A DNA stretch of 64,000 bases from Halomonas ramblicola (lineage in GTDB: Bacteria; Pseudomonadota; Gammaproteobacteria; Pseudomonadales; Halomonadaceae). Under the pieces are notes generated by a model, which was given only the letters and a program-made list of their open reading frames with translations, was not told the origin of the DNA and did not search any database. Shown piece after piece: positions 39,444-48,704 of this stretch. The position numbers and the translations under genes were made by a program. Numbering within the stretch: the first letter of the stretch is position 1; each line of letters starts with the position of its first letter. The DNA is taken from contig NZ_JAUFPL010000017.1 in the NCBI RefSeq assembly GCF_030409215.1, positions 315,138-379,137 on the forward strand, written 5' to 3'.

Positions 39444-40232
39444 GTGACCGCCGACGCCCGCTTGATCGATGCCATTGACGCCGAACTGCCCCAGACCCAG
39501 TGCGGCAAGTGCGGGCATCCCGGCTGTCGCCCCTACGCCGAGGCCATCGCCGGAGGCGAGGCGATCAACCGCTGCCCACCCGGCGGCGAGGCCACCCTGG
39601 CCAGGCTCGCCGAGCTCACCGGCCAGCCCGCCCAGCCGCTGGCGCAGCCCGCCCAGCCGCCGCTGGCGGCCTGGATCCGCGAGGACGAATGCATCGGCTG
39701 CACCAAATGCCTGCAGGCCTGCCCGGTGGATGCCATCGTCGGCGCCGCCAAGCGCATGCATACCGTGATCGTCGACGAATGCACCGGCTGCGAGCTGTGC
39801 GTGGCGCCCTGTCCGGTGGACTGCATCGACCTGCTCCCCCACCCCGGCTGGCAGGCCGCGGAGACCGGCGCCGAGCGTCACGCCTACCTGGCGCGACGCG
39901 CCGAAACCGGCCGCCGTCGCCATCGGGCACGCCAGCAACGCCTGGCCCGTGAGGCTCGCGAGAAACGCCTCGAGCGCCAGCGCCGGCTGATGCAGCGGCG
40001 CCAGGGCGCCCAGCGCGGTGAGGCCGGTGGCGGGGCGGGTGAGACGCGCCGCCGCCGGATGGCGGTCAAGGCCGCCGAGCAGGCCATGAAGCGCGTGCAG
40101 CAGCACCTCGACAGCGCCCGCCGGCGTGGCGACGCCGAGGCGGAAGCCACCGCCCGGGCGCAGCTGCCCGAGGCCGAGCGGCTGCTCGCCGAGGCCCGCC
40201 AGGCGCTGGAACAGACAAGCGCAGCCGAATGA
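39444..40232 (+). CDS. Soluble RnfB/RsxB-like ferredoxin, without membrane anchor
   Basis: This 262-residue iron-sulfur protein has a four-Cys cluster domain (CGKCGHPGC then NRCPPGG) and two 4Fe-4S ferredoxin motifs ([12 protein letters not shown] and [12 protein letters not shown]). This is the same domain order as RnfB/RsxB. The N-terminal TM helix of RnfB is missing, and the last 110 residues are a long basic, helical extension. No other rnf genes are near. The start is GTG with TGAGG upstream; the nearby ATG at 39439 hits a stop at once. The gap to nth holds an inverted-repeat element. It may deliver electrons to or assemble clusters for an unknown partner. Confidence 0.85.
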   Translation: MTADARLIDAIDAELPQTQCGKCGHPGCRPYAEAIAGGEAINRCPPGGEATLARLAELTGQPAQPLAQPAQPPLAAWIREDECIGCTKCLQACPVDAIVGAAKRMHTVIVDECTGCELCVAPCPVDCIDLLPHPGWQAAETGAERHAYLARRAETGRRRHRARQQRLAREAREKRLERQRRLMQRRQGAQRGEAGGGAGETRRRRMAVKAAEQAMKRVQQHLDSARRRGDAEAEATARAQLPEAERLLAEARQALEQTSAAE

Positions 40233-40275
40233 CTCGAGACAACATACCGTACTCACCGCTCGGGGCTGATCCGGT

Positions 40276-40360
40276 GGCAGGCCTGCGAGGAGGCGCTGTG
40301 AATACCTCCGTGTACGCTACCGACGCCATCCCTGGCGTAGGACCTCCTCTTCGGCCTGCC
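40276..40360. repeat. Imperfect inverted-repeat element between rnfB and nth
   Basis: Arms at 40276-40293 (GGCAGGCCTGCGAGGAGG) and 40343-40360 are imperfect inverted repeats, with only a few mismatches in the middle. The interior has a CGCCA/TGGCG hairpin near 40325-40337 and a TAC/GTA pair near 40304-40315. It fills most of the 160-base gap. The structure suggests a dispersed non-coding element, but copy number cannot be judged from one window. Confidence 0.5.
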
Positions 40361-40392
40361 CCCGGCGCCCCTCGCTCTCGCCAGGGAATGCC

Positions 40393-41028
40393 ATGAACGC
40401 CCAGAAACGCTACGAGATCTTCGCGCGGCTGCGCGACCACAATCCCGAGCCCACCACCGAGCTCCACTGGGAGACCCCCTTCGAGCTGCTCGTCGCGGTG
40501 CTGCTCTCCGCCCAGGCCACCGACGTGGGCGTCAACAAGGCCACCGCGCGCCTCTTCCCCGTCGCCAACACCCCCCAGGCGATCCTCGACCTGGGCCTCG
40601 ACGGCCTCAAGGAGCACATCAAGACCATCGGCCTCTACAACACCAAGGCCGAGAACCTGATGAAGACCTGCCGGCTCCTGGTCGAGAAGCACGCCGGCGA
40701 GGTCCCCCGCACCCGCGCCGCCCTGGAAGCACTGCCCGGCGTGGGCCGCAAGACCGCCAACGTCATCCTCAACACCGCCTTCGGCGAGCCGACCATCGCC
40801 GTGGACACCCATATCTTCCGGGTGGCGAACCGCACCGGCCTGGCCAGGGGCAAGGACGTGGTGGAGGTCGAGCGGAAGCTGCTGCGCCATGTACCCCGGG
40901 AGTTTCGCCAGGACGCCCACCACTGGCTGATCCTCCACGGCCGCTACACCTGCGTGGCGCGCCGGCCGCACTGCGGCAGCTGCATCATCGAGGACCTCTG
41001 CGAGTTCACCGAGAAGACCGAACTGTAG
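40393..41028 (+). CDS. nth: Endonuclease III
   Basis: Nth is a DNA glycosylase/AP lyase for oxidised pyrimidines. The 211-residue protein has the helix-hairpin-helix LPGVGRKTANV with the catalytic Lys, the catalytic Asp in AVDTHIFRV, and the C-terminal 4Fe-4S loop with the C-X6-C-X2-C-X5-C spacing (CVARRPHCGSCIIEDLC). Pairing with an rnfB-type gene upstream is seen in many proteobacteria. Confidence 0.97.
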   Translation: MNAQKRYEIFARLRDHNPEPTTELHWETPFELLVAVLLSAQATDVGVNKATARLFPVANTPQAILDLGLDGLKEHIKTIGLYNTKAENLMKTCRLLVEKHAGEVPRTRAALEALPGVGRKTANVILNTAFGEPTIAVDTHIFRVANRTGLARGKDVVEVERKLLRHVPREFRQDAHHWLILHGRYTCVARRPHCGSCIIEDLCEFTEKTEL

Positions 41029-41096
41029 CGGCCCAGTGGCAGGCCCATGGCGAGGCTGCTTGACTGCGGAACACCAGTATCTGCCGAGGCCGAGCG

Positions 41097-41852
41097 ATGG
41101 AAATCCTCAAATACCTGCTGCTGCCCCCCGTGATCAACGCCCTGCTGGTGCTGGCAGGCCTGCTGCTCGGTACCCGGCGCATACTCGGCGGCCTGCTGGT
41201 CGCCCTGGGGCTCATCAGCCTGCTGGCGCTGGCCACGCCCTGGGCCAGCCATGCCCTGCGCCAGGGACTCGAACCCGAGCCGCTGCCGGGGCCGGGTAGC
41301 CTGGGTCGCGCCCAGGCCATCGTCATCCTGGGCGGGGGCCGCGACTACAGGGCCCCGGAGTTCGGCTGGGGCGACGCCCCCGCCAATGCCACCTGGCGGC
41401 GCCTGGCCTACGGCGCCCATCTGCACCGCGAGAGCGGCCTGCCGATCCTGGTCAGCGGCGGCCGCGTCCACGACGAACACAGTGCCGAGGCGAGCCTGAT
41501 GGCCGCGGCACTACGCGAGGTGTTCGGGGTACCGGTGCGCTGGCTGGAGGGCGAGAGCCGCAACACCGCCGAGAATGCCCGACTCAGCGCCGCCATGCTG
41601 GCGCATGACGACATCGAACGCATCGCCCTGGTCTCCCAGGCCTGGCACCTGCCCCGCGCCAGCGCCGAGTTCGAGGATACCGGCCTGACGGTCATCCCGG
41701 CCCCGACCGAATTCGCCAGCGCCCCGCCACCGGGACTCCACGGCTGGCTGCCACGCGCCTACCACCTGCACCAGAGCACCCGGGCCCTGCACGAGTGGCT
41801 GGGACGGGCCACACGCTCTCTCGGCTCACGGCTGGCCGACCTGACCCGCTGA
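41097..41852 (+). CDS. YdcF/ElyC-family DUF218 membrane protein
   Basis: The 251-residue protein has two N-terminal hydrophobic segments (about 5-50), then a DUF218 domain with AIVILGGG, LVSGGRVHDEHSAEA, ESRNTAENA and SQAWHLPRA. The family includes ElyC and SanA, linked to envelope integrity. Substrate unknown. It stands alone between nth and the signalling cluster. Confidence 0.85.
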   Translation: MEILKYLLLPPVINALLVLAGLLLGTRRILGGLLVALGLISLLALATPWASHALRQGLEPEPLPGPGSLGRAQAIVILGGGRDYRAPEFGWGDAPANATWRRLAYGAHLHRESGLPILVSGGRVHDEHSAEASLMAAALREVFGVPVRWLEGESRNTAENARLSAAMLAHDDIERIALVSQAWHLPRASAEFEDTGLTVIPAPTEFASAPPPGLHGWLPRAYHLHQSTRALHEWLGRATRSLGSRLADLTR

Positions 41853-41972
41853 GCGACCACCGCACGCCGGCACTCCCGGCCGTCCTGCCAAGGTCGCCTA
41901 TGCCGTCCCGGTCAGTCCCGCTAGACTGATCGGTAAGATGGCATTATCCAAAGGAAAACGAGGAGCGCGCCC

Positions 41973-42344
41973 ATGGCCAAGGTGCTGGTAGTGGACGATG
42001 AGCCCAATATCGTTCTCTCCCTGGAGTTCCTCATGCAGCAGGCCGGCTTCGAGGTAGTGACCGCCGAGGACGGCGAAAGCGCCCTGGAACGCGTCGCCGA
42101 GGGCACCCCTGACCTGGTGCTCCTCGATATCAGCCTGCCGGGCATCAGCGGCTTCGACGTGCTCGAGCGCCTGCGCGCCGACCCCACCAATGCCCGCCTG
42201 CCGATCATCATGCTCACCGCCCACGGCCGCGAGGTCGAGCGCGAGAAGGGCATGGCGCTCGGCGCCGACGACTATGTCACCAAGCCCTTCTCCACCCAAG
42301 CACTGGTCGAGAAGGTCAAGACGTTGCTCGCCGAGGTCCCCTGA
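41973..42344 (+). CDS. Single-domain response regulator
   Basis: This 123-residue CheY-like protein has only a receiver domain: acidic pair in VVDDEPN, phosphorylation site D52 ([10 protein letters not shown]), Thr in MLTAHG and Lys in TKPFS. With no output domain it must act through protein contacts. Its stop codon overlaps the ATG of the membrane exonuclease gene, so it is the first gene of a four-gene operon ending in the SSS-type kinase, its most likely phosphodonor. Confidence 0.92.
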   Translation: MAKVLVVDDEPNIVLSLEFLMQQAGFEVVTAEDGESALERVAEGTPDLVLLDISLPGISGFDVLERLRADPTNARLPIIMLTAHGREVEREKGMALGADDYVTKPFSTQALVEKVKTLLAEVP

Positions 42345-44404
42345 TGGCGCGTCGTGCCTCCGGCCTGCCCCGACGCCAGCCGCTGGTGGGGCTGTGGCTG
42401 CTGCTCAGCGGCATCAGCCTGCTCGGCGGCGCCGTCTTCGCCCTGTGGCTCGACTCCCTCCTCGCGCCCCAGGGTGTCGCCCGCCTGGTGCTGTGGCTGG
42501 GCTGCTTCTCCGGTGGCGCCACCATCTTCCTGGTCGGCCTGCTGCTCGAGCGCCAGCTGTTCACGCCGCTGCGTCACCTCCAGGTGCAGCTGGCCCGCCT
42601 GGTGGCCAACCCCGATGCCCGCGACGACTATCCCCCCGAGGGCTGGCTGCGCGGCCTGGGCCCCGACCTGATGCGCATCCGCGAGGCCTGGCACAGCGAC
42701 CGCACGCGCCTGGCTACCGCCCATGCCGAAGGCGCACGCAGCGCGGCGCGCATCCGCCAGGAACTCGAGGCCCTGCTGCAGGTGCTCGAGACCCCGCTGC
42801 TGCTGTGCGACCACCACCGCCGCATCCTGCTCTTCAACCAGGCCGCCGAGACGCTATTCGAGGGCCAGGCCGGCCTGGGGCTGGGCAAGCGGCTCGAGTC
42901 CCTGCTGCCGACCACCAGCCTGCGGGACGCCCTGGGGCAGCTACCCGCCGACGGCACACCCCGCGAGGTCCTGGTGCCCAACGGTGAACGCTGGCTGCGC
43001 GCCATGCTGCGCCGCGTGCCGGGCAGCCACGGCGAGACCCTGCTGACCCTGACCGACACCACCGCGGCCTGGACCAGCGAGATGGGCGCCCGGGCGGAGC
43101 TGCTCGACGGTCTGCCGCGCCTGCGCCGCCACGGCGCCAGCCTGACCAGCGCCGCCGATGCCCTGGGCGCCCTCCCCGAGGCGTCCGGCGAACTGCGCCA
43201 CCGCCTGGAGGGCGTGATCGAAGAGGAGAGCCAGGCCCTGGGCCGGGACATCGAGCGACTCGCCACGCTGCTGGAGCGCATGCAGCAGGAGGGCGAACGC
43301 CTGGTACCGCTGTGGTCCAACGACCTTTGGGCCGCGCTCAACGAGCGCCGCGCCGCGCCGCGCCGGGTGACCCCGGTGGGCATGCCTGCCTGGCTCAGAG
43401 GCGACGCCATCGCCCTGCTGGTGCTGCTGGAATCGCTGCTGGAGGCGCCCTCCCTGGCCCTGGGCGACATGGCACTCGAGGGCGAGGTGTGCCTGGGCAA
43501 CCGGCGCGTCTACCTGGACCTGATCTGGCGTGGCCAACCGCTCGGCGAACGCCGCCTGGCCGAGTGGCAAGCGCAGCGTCTCGACGACCTGCCGTTCTCG
43601 CCCCGGGTCGCCGACGTGCTGCGCCAGCATGCCAGCGACGCCTGGAGCCTGGCCGATGCGGACGGTGAGCACGCCCGGCTGCGCCTGCCGCTGCCGGCCG
43701 TCGAGCGGGTGGGTGCGCCACGGCCGGCCACCCCGCCGCGGCCCGAGTTCCACGACTTCGGCATCGCCGAGCTGCCGCCGCCGGATGCCGAGCTCGCCGC
43801 CCGGCCGCTGCGCACCCTGGAGGTGGTGGCCTTCGACACCGAGACCACCGGCCTGGAGCTGCGCCGCGGCGACACCGTGATCAGCCTCGGTGCCTGCCGG
43901 ATCGTCAACGCCCGGCTGCTGGCCAGCGACACCTTCGACGTGCGCGTCGACCCGGGTCGACCGATCCCGCCGGCCAGCACCGCCATCCATGGCATCACCG
44001 ACGACGACGTGGCCGGCGCCCCGCCGCTGTCGGTGGCGCTGCCACGCTTCCGCGACTATATCGGCGATGCGGTGATCCTGGCCCACAACGCCGCCTTCGA
44101 CCTGCTCGCCCTGCAGCCGTCGGGCGCCGAGGTGAACCTGGACATGCCGGTGCTCGATACCCTGCTGCTTTCGCGCGCCCTGGATGCCAGCCTCGACGGC
44201 CACGACCTGGACAGCCTCGCGCAACGCTATGCCCTGAGCTTCCCGCCCGGCACCCGCCACACCGCCCTGGGGGACGCCCGGGTCACCGCCGAGTTGTGGC
44301 TGGCCCTGTTGCCGCGCCTTGAGGCCCGCGGCATCGAGACCCTGGAGCAGGCACTGGCCCTGCAGGCCAGCGCCCTGGACAGGGAGGATGCCTGCGCCTC
44401 ATGA
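42344..44404 (+). CDS. Membrane-anchored PAS-like sensor fused to DEDDh 3'-5' exonuclease
   Basis: The 686-residue protein has two TM helices (about 14-36 and 46-68), a HAMP-like linker, a PAS-like domain at about 145-240 (LLQVLETPLLLCDHHRRILLFNQAAETLF) and a helical kinase-like middle with no phospho-acceptor His motif. The C-terminal 170 residues are a DnaQ-family exonuclease with all DEDDh residues: FDTETTGL, HNAAFDLLAL, and H/D in HTALGDARV. It should degrade nucleic acid or a nucleotide at the inner membrane in response to a signal. Start overlaps the receiver gene; the SSS kinase lies downstream. Confidence 0.88.
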   Translation: MARRASGLPRRQPLVGLWLLLSGISLLGGAVFALWLDSLLAPQGVARLVLWLGCFSGGATIFLVGLLLERQLFTPLRHLQVQLARLVANPDARDDYPPEGWLRGLGPDLMRIREAWHSDRTRLATAHAEGARSAARIRQELEALLQVLETPLLLCDHHRRILLFNQAAETLFEGQAGLGLGKRLESLLPTTSLRDALGQLPADGTPREVLVPNGERWLRAMLRRVPGSHGETLLTLTDTTAAWTSEMGARAELLDGLPRLRRHGASLTSAADALGALPEASGELRHRLEGVIEEESQALGRDIERLATLLERMQQEGERLVPLWSNDLWAALNERRAAPRRVTPVGMPAWLRGDAIALLVLLESLLEAPSLALGDMALEGEVCLGNRRVYLDLIWRGQPLGERRLAEWQAQRLDDLPFSPRVADVLRQHASDAWSLADADGEHARLRLPLPAVERVGAPRPATPPRPEFHDFGIAELPPPDAELAARPLRTLEVVAFDTETTGLELRRGDTVISLGACRIVNARLLASDTFDVRVDPGRPIPPASTAIHGITDDDVAGAPPLSVALPRFRDYIGDAVILAHNAAFDLLALQPSGAEVNLDMPVLDTLLLSRALDASLDGHDLDSLAQRYALSFPPGTRHTALGDARVTAELWLALLPRLEARGIETLEQALALQASALDREDACAS

Positions 44405-44432
44405 CCCCACTCGCCGTCCGGGACCCACGCCC

Positions 44433-44636
44433 ATGCTGAACACGCCTCGCCGTGGCGAACGACTGCTGGCGCTGATCGTGCTGGCCGCGGTGCTCTTCTC
44501 ACCGCCGCTGGTACTGGTCTTCGACCGGCCGGCCACGGGTCCCTCCTGGCTGCCGCTCTACCTGTTCGCCGCCTGGGGGCTGGTGATCGCCCTGGCGGCC
44601 TGGCTGCTGGAAGGCCCCTCGGGCCCGCGGGAGTGA
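44433..44636 (+). CDS. Small two-TM membrane protein
   Basis: This 67-residue protein has a basic N-terminus (MLNTPRRGER) and two hydrophobic helices separated by a short Pro-containing loop. It sits 28 bases after the exonuclease gene and three bases before the SSS-kinase gene, like the small DUF485/DUF4212-type partners encoded before solute:sodium symporters. I cannot assign it to either family. A role as accessory subunit of the downstream sensor is inference. Confidence 0.7.
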   Translation: MLNTPRRGERLLALIVLAAVLFSPPLVLVFDRPATGPSWLPLYLFAAWGLVIALAAWLLEGPSGPRE

Positions 44637-44639
44637 CGC

Positions 44640-47378
44640 ATGCGCAGCGACGCCGTGGTGCTCACCGTCGCCTTCGGCTACCTGGCGCTGCTCTTCGTGA
44701 TCGCCGCCTGGGGCGACCGCCGCGCCGAGCAGGGCCGCTCGCTGATCGGCTCGCCCACCGTCTATGCGCTCTCCATCGCCGTCTACTGCACCGCCTGGAC
44801 CTTCTACGGCAGCGTGGGGCGCGCCACCCAGTTCGGTCCCAGCTTCCTGCTGATCTACCTGGGCCCGACGCTCGCCATGCTCCTGGCGCCCTTCCTGATC
44901 CGCAAGATGGTGCGCATCGCCAGCGCCCAGCGCATCACCTCGATCGCCGATTTCATCAGCGCCCGCTATGGCAAGAGCTCGAGCCTCGGGGCCCTGGTGG
45001 CGCTGATCGCGCTGATCGGCATCACCCCCTACATCGCCTTGCAGCTCAAGGCGATCACCGTCAGCCACGCGGTGCTGGTCAACTACCCCGAGGCCGCCGA
45101 GCTGCGCCTGGCCGATGAACCCTTCTGGGCCGACAAGTCGTTCTGGGTGGCGCTGGTGCTGGCGGTGTTCATCATCCTCTTCGGCACCCGCCACCTGGAC
45201 GCCAGCGAGCGCCACGAGGGCATGGTGGCGGCCATCGCCTTCGAGTCGCTGGTCAAGCTGGCGGCCTTCCTCTCGGTGGGCGTGTTCACCCTCTTCGTGC
45301 TCTTCGCCGGCCCCGGCGACTTGTTCGGCCGGGTCGCCGCCAGCCCCGAACTGGCCGGCCGGCTAGGGCTCGACGCGGTACCGGGGGGCGCCACCGGCTG
45401 GGTGGGCATGCTGGTGCTGGCCTTCCTCGCCTTCCTCGCCCTGCCCCGCCAGTTCCAGGTGCTGGTGGTGGAGAACGTCGACGAGCGTCACCTGGCCCGG
45501 GCCAGCTGGCTCTTTCCCCTCTACCTGGTGGCCATCAACCTCTTCGTGATCCCCATCGCCATGGCCGGCCTGCTGCTCGCCGGCGATGCCGCGGACCCCG
45601 ACAGTTTCGTGCTGACCCTGCCGCTGTCGGCGGACCTGGAGGGCCTGCCGCTGCTGGTGTTCATCGGCGGGCTCTCGGCGGCCACCAGCATGGTGATCGT
45701 CGAGACCATCGCGCTGTCCACCATGGTCAGCAACCAGCTGGTGATGCCGCTGCTGCTGCGCACCCGGCGACTGCACCGCGGGGGGCGCGGCGAGCTGGCC
45801 GGCTGGCTGCTGGGCATCCGCCGCGTGGCCATCGTGCTGATCCTGCTGCTCGGCTACCTCTACCACGCGCTGATCGGCGACGCCTACAGCCTGGTGACCA
45901 TCGGCCTGGTGTCCTTCGCCGCCGCCTGCCAGTTCGCCCCGGCCATGCTGATCGGCATGTACTGGCGGGGCGCCACCCGCAACGGCGCCGCCCTGGGGCT
46001 GATCGCCGGCACCCTGGTATGGGCCTGGACCCTGCTGATCCCGGGCTTCGCCCAGTCCGGCTGGCTCGACGCCGGGTTCCTCGAGCAGGGCCCCTGGGGC
46101 CTGGCCTGGCTACGTCCCTACGCCCTGTTCGGCCTGGAGGGCTGGGACATCTACACCCACGCCCTGCTGTGGAGCCTGACCGCCAACGTCGGTCTGCTGG
46201 TGGGCGTATCGCTGTTCAGCCGCCAGTCGCCGCTGGAGCAGACCCAGGCGGCGCTGTTCACCGAGGCGATGCACCCCCACCTGCTGCAGACCTCGCTATG
46301 GCACGGCCAGACCAGCCGCGGCGAGCTGCGCGCCCTGCTCGACCGCTACCTGGGCGCCGCCGCCACCGCCCGGATCTTCGCCGACCAGGACGGCGAGGCC
46401 CCGGGCGATGAGCGGCCCGCCGCCCCGGCACTGATCGCCCGCGCCGAGCAGGCGCTCTCCGGTGCCCTGGGCAACGCCTCGGCGCGGGTACTGATCAACT
46501 CGGTGGTCCGCGGTGAGGCCCTCGACCTGGAATCGATCCTCAGCATCCTCGACACCACCTCCGAGACCCTGGAGGTCAACCGACGCCTGGAACAGCAGTC
46601 CCAGGAGCTGGCCCGCACCAGCGAGGAACTGCGCGCCGCCAACGAGCGGCTGCGCGAGCTCGACCGCCTCAAGGACGAGTTCGTGGCCATGGTCAGCCAC
46701 GAGCTGCGTACCCCGCTCACCTCGATACGCGCCTTCGCCGAGATCCTGCGCGACAGCCAGGCGCTGCCCGAGGAGAAGCGCGCGCACTTCCTCGAGGTGG
46801 TGGTCAAGGAGAGCCAACGGCTGTCGCGGCTGATCGAGGAGATCCTCGACCTGGCGCGACTCGAGAGCGGGCGCCTGACGCTGGACCCGCAGCGCCTGGA
46901 CCTGGTGGCCCTGGCCCGTCACAGCGTCGATGCCGTGCACCATATGCAGGAGGATCGCGGCGTGGCCCTGGAGGTGGCGATCGCCCCGCAGGCGGCGCCG
47001 GTGGTGGGCGACCCGGACCGCCTGGAGCAGGTGATCATCAACCTGCTCGACAACGCCGGCAAGTTCGCCGACGAGGGCGAGCCCCGGGTCCGGCTCAGCC
47101 TCGTCCGGCACAAGGACCACTACCGCCTGGCGGTGGAGGACAACGGCCCCGGCATCGCCGCCGAGGAGCGCGAGCGGGTGTTCGAGAAGTTCCACCAGAT
47201 CCAGCGGCCGGGCGAGAGCCCCGAGAAGCGCCGCGGCCGCCCCAGCGGCAGCGGCCTGGGCCTGCCGATCAGCCGCGGCATCGTCGCCCACCTGGGCGGC
47301 CGCCTCTGGGTGGAGGAGGCCCCCCACCTGGGCGGCGCCTGCCTGGTCATGGAGCTGCCGGAGGCGCCGGCGTCGTAA
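44640..47378 (+). CDS. Histidine kinase with SSS (sodium:solute symporter) sensor domain
   Basis: The 912-residue protein joins a symporter-like domain with about 13 TM helices (residues 1-500) to a cytoplasmic linker and coiled coil, a HisKA domain (phospho-acceptor His in VSHELRTPLTS, near residue 687) and a HATPase domain (NLLDNAGKFA, DNGPGIA, GSGLGLPIS). This CbrA/CrbS-like architecture links a transporter fold to phosphorelay signalling; known members respond to carbon status or acetate. No receiver or Hpt domain is attached. The gene is last in the operon with the receiver, exonuclease and small membrane genes. Confidence 0.93.
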   Translation: MRSDAVVLTVAFGYLALLFVIAAWGDRRAEQGRSLIGSPTVYALSIAVYCTAWTFYGSVGRATQFGPSFLLIYLGPTLAMLLAPFLIRKMVRIASAQRITSIADFISARYGKSSSLGALVALIALIGITPYIALQLKAITVSHAVLVNYPEAAELRLADEPFWADKSFWVALVLAVFIILFGTRHLDASERHEGMVAAIAFESLVKLAAFLSVGVFTLFVLFAGPGDLFGRVAASPELAGRLGLDAVPGGATGWVGMLVLAFLAFLALPRQFQVLVVENVDERHLARASWLFPLYLVAINLFVIPIAMAGLLLAGDAADPDSFVLTLPLSADLEGLPLLVFIGGLSAATSMVIVETIALSTMVSNQLVMPLLLRTRRLHRGGRGELAGWLLGIRRVAIVLILLLGYLYHALIGDAYSLVTIGLVSFAAACQFAPAMLIGMYWRGATRNGAALGLIAGTLVWAWTLLIPGFAQSGWLDAGFLEQGPWGLAWLRPYALFGLEGWDIYTHALLWSLTANVGLLVGVSLFSRQSPLEQTQAALFTEAMHPHLLQTSLWHGQTSRGELRALLDRYLGAAATARIFADQDGEAPGDERPAAPALIARAEQALSGALGNASARVLINSVVRGEALDLESILSILDTTSETLEVNRRLEQQSQELARTSEELRAANERLRELDRLKDEFVAMVSHELRTPLTSIRAFAEILRDSQALPEEKRAHFLEVVVKESQRLSRLIEEILDLARLESGRLTLDPQRLDLVALARHSVDAVHHMQEDRGVALEVAIAPQAAPVVGDPDRLEQVIINLLDNAGKFADEGEPRVRLSLVRHKDHYRLAVEDNGPGIAAEERERVFEKFHQIQRPGESPEKRRGRPSGSGLGLPISRGIVAHLGGRLWVEEAPHLGGACLVMELPEAPAS

Positions 47379-47384
47379 ATCGGA

Positions 47385-47520
47385 ATGCGGAGGACAGGTG
47401 GTAGGAGGGATGCTCCGCATCGCGACTGGCGCCGCCAGGCGCCTGGCGGTGTCGCCAACGCGTAAAGGCCTCGCCGGGAGGCCTACGGTCTCCAGTCGCG
47501 CAACGCAGTTGCCCTCCTAC
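47385..47520. repeat. Nested inverted-repeat (REPIN-like) element between convergent genes
   Basis: GTAGGAGGG (47401-47409) is mirrored by CCCTCCTAC (47512-47520). CGCGACTGG (47421-47429) is mirrored at 47492-47500. Inside lie an 18-bp perfect palindrome (47432-47449) and a seven-base hairpin (47466-47472 with 47478-47484). ATGCGGAG (47385-47392) also pairs with CTCCGCAT (47413-47420). Two inverted copies of a GTAGGAGGG-(11)-GCGACTGG unit match the layout of REPINs. It may also terminate both convergent genes. Confidence 0.65.
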
Positions 47521-47569
47521 AACCCGGTTTCCGGGGCTGGTTGAAAAGCCAGGAGGCCGCCGCTATTGG

Positions 47570-48697
47570 CTACTGGCGCGGGGCCCATCGCTGCAGTGCT
47601 CGAATCTGCTGTAGATCGTGGCGCAGCAGCAGGCGCTGGTCCTCGCCGAGCCGCGCAACGTCCACCCAGCCATCGGCGGCGCGGCCGGCGACGAGGTTGT
47701 CGCGCTGCTCGGCCAGCACCAGCCCCTGCAGCCGTCCCAGGGCGGCGGTCAGGGCACGACACATCTCCGCCGACAGCACATCGCGAGCCACCAGCGCCAC
47801 CAAGCGCCGCCGCGTATCGCTCTCGCGCACGCCGTGGCGCAGCGCCAGCAGGCGTACGGCGCCGACCAGCGGCAGCAACCCCTGGCGCTTGAGGTCGAGG
47901 GCACGCTCGTGGGGCGCGCCCTCCACGCCACCCGCCAGGCGGCCGAAGCGGTCCAGGGCCACCGGCGACTCGTCGAGCAGGCTGGCCATCTCGTCGAGGA
48001 ACAGCGCCGCCGACGGCATCAGAGCGGCGATCGCCTCGCCCAGGGCCTCGGCCAGGGCCGCTTCACCGTAGACCGGGCTGAAGTCGAACAGGATATTGGC
48101 CTGCTGCACGCGCTTGACCCGTCGCTCCGCGGTCCAGATCGCCAGCTGCTCGCGCCACTCCGAGAGCCGCTTGCGCCACATCGGCCAGCGCGCCATCACC
48201 TGGCCGTTGCACAGCGGAATGCCCGCTTCGTCGAGGCGGGCCGTGAAGCGCTCGCCCAGGGACTGGAAGTAGCCGTCGATCGCGGTGTGCCGCGCGTCCG
48301 GGTAATCGGCGATCACCATGGCGTTGTCCTGGTCCGGCCCCAGCAGGCTCTCGTGTCGACCGCCGGAGCCCATCACCAGCACGCAGAAGGCCGCCGGCGG
48401 CTCTCCCCAGCCCTGGCCCGTCATTTCGTCCAGGGCGAGCCGGATGGTGCGGCGGTAAAGCCAGGCGTTGTGGTCGCTGATCAGCTGAGCGATACGCCAG
48501 GCGGGCAGGTCGAGGCGCACCAGGGCATCGACCAGGGTCGGCTGCCAGGCGTGGGCATCGGCAAGGTCGGGCTCGGGACCCAGGGCCTCGAGGGCGTCGC
48601 GCAGGGGTGACAGCAGGGCAGGCAGGGTGGCGGGATCGGGCAGGGACTCCTCGGCGAACAGCCCCCGCCAGGGCGAGGCGCGATGCAGCAGGCGCAC
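47570..48697 (-). CDS. DUF294 nucleotidyltransferase-like protein
   Basis: The 375-residue protein has the nucleotidyltransferase-like motif GSGGRHESLLGPDQDNAMV (DQD being the metal-binding acids) and a C-terminal helical DUF294 substrate-binding domain. Related proteins usually carry CBS and cyclic-nucleotide-binding domains at the N-terminus, which are absent here. DUF294 proteins are often encoded beside SSS-type kinases and DnaQ-like exonucleases, exactly the context here, though on the opposite strand. The start is GTG. The upstream hlyU-like gene ends seven bases before it. Confidence 0.85.
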   Translation of the reverse strand: MRLLHRASPWRGLFAEESLPDPATLPALLSPLRDALEALGPEPDLADAHAWQPTLVDALVRLDLPAWRIAQLISDHNAWLYRRTIRLALDEMTGQGWGEPPAAFCVLVMGSGGRHESLLGPDQDNAMVIADYPDARHTAIDGYFQSLGERFTARLDEAGIPLCNGQVMARWPMWRKRLSEWREQLAIWTAERRVKRVQQANILFDFSPVYGEAALAEALGEAIAALMPSAALFLDEMASLLDESPVALDRFGRLAGGVEGAPHERALDLKRQGLLPLVGAVRLLALRHGVRESDTRRRLVALVARDVLSAEMCRALTAALGRLQGLVLAEQRDNLVAGRAADGWVDVARLGEDQRLLLRHDLQQIRALQRWAPRQ

Positions 48698-48704
48698 GGC
48701 GTGT

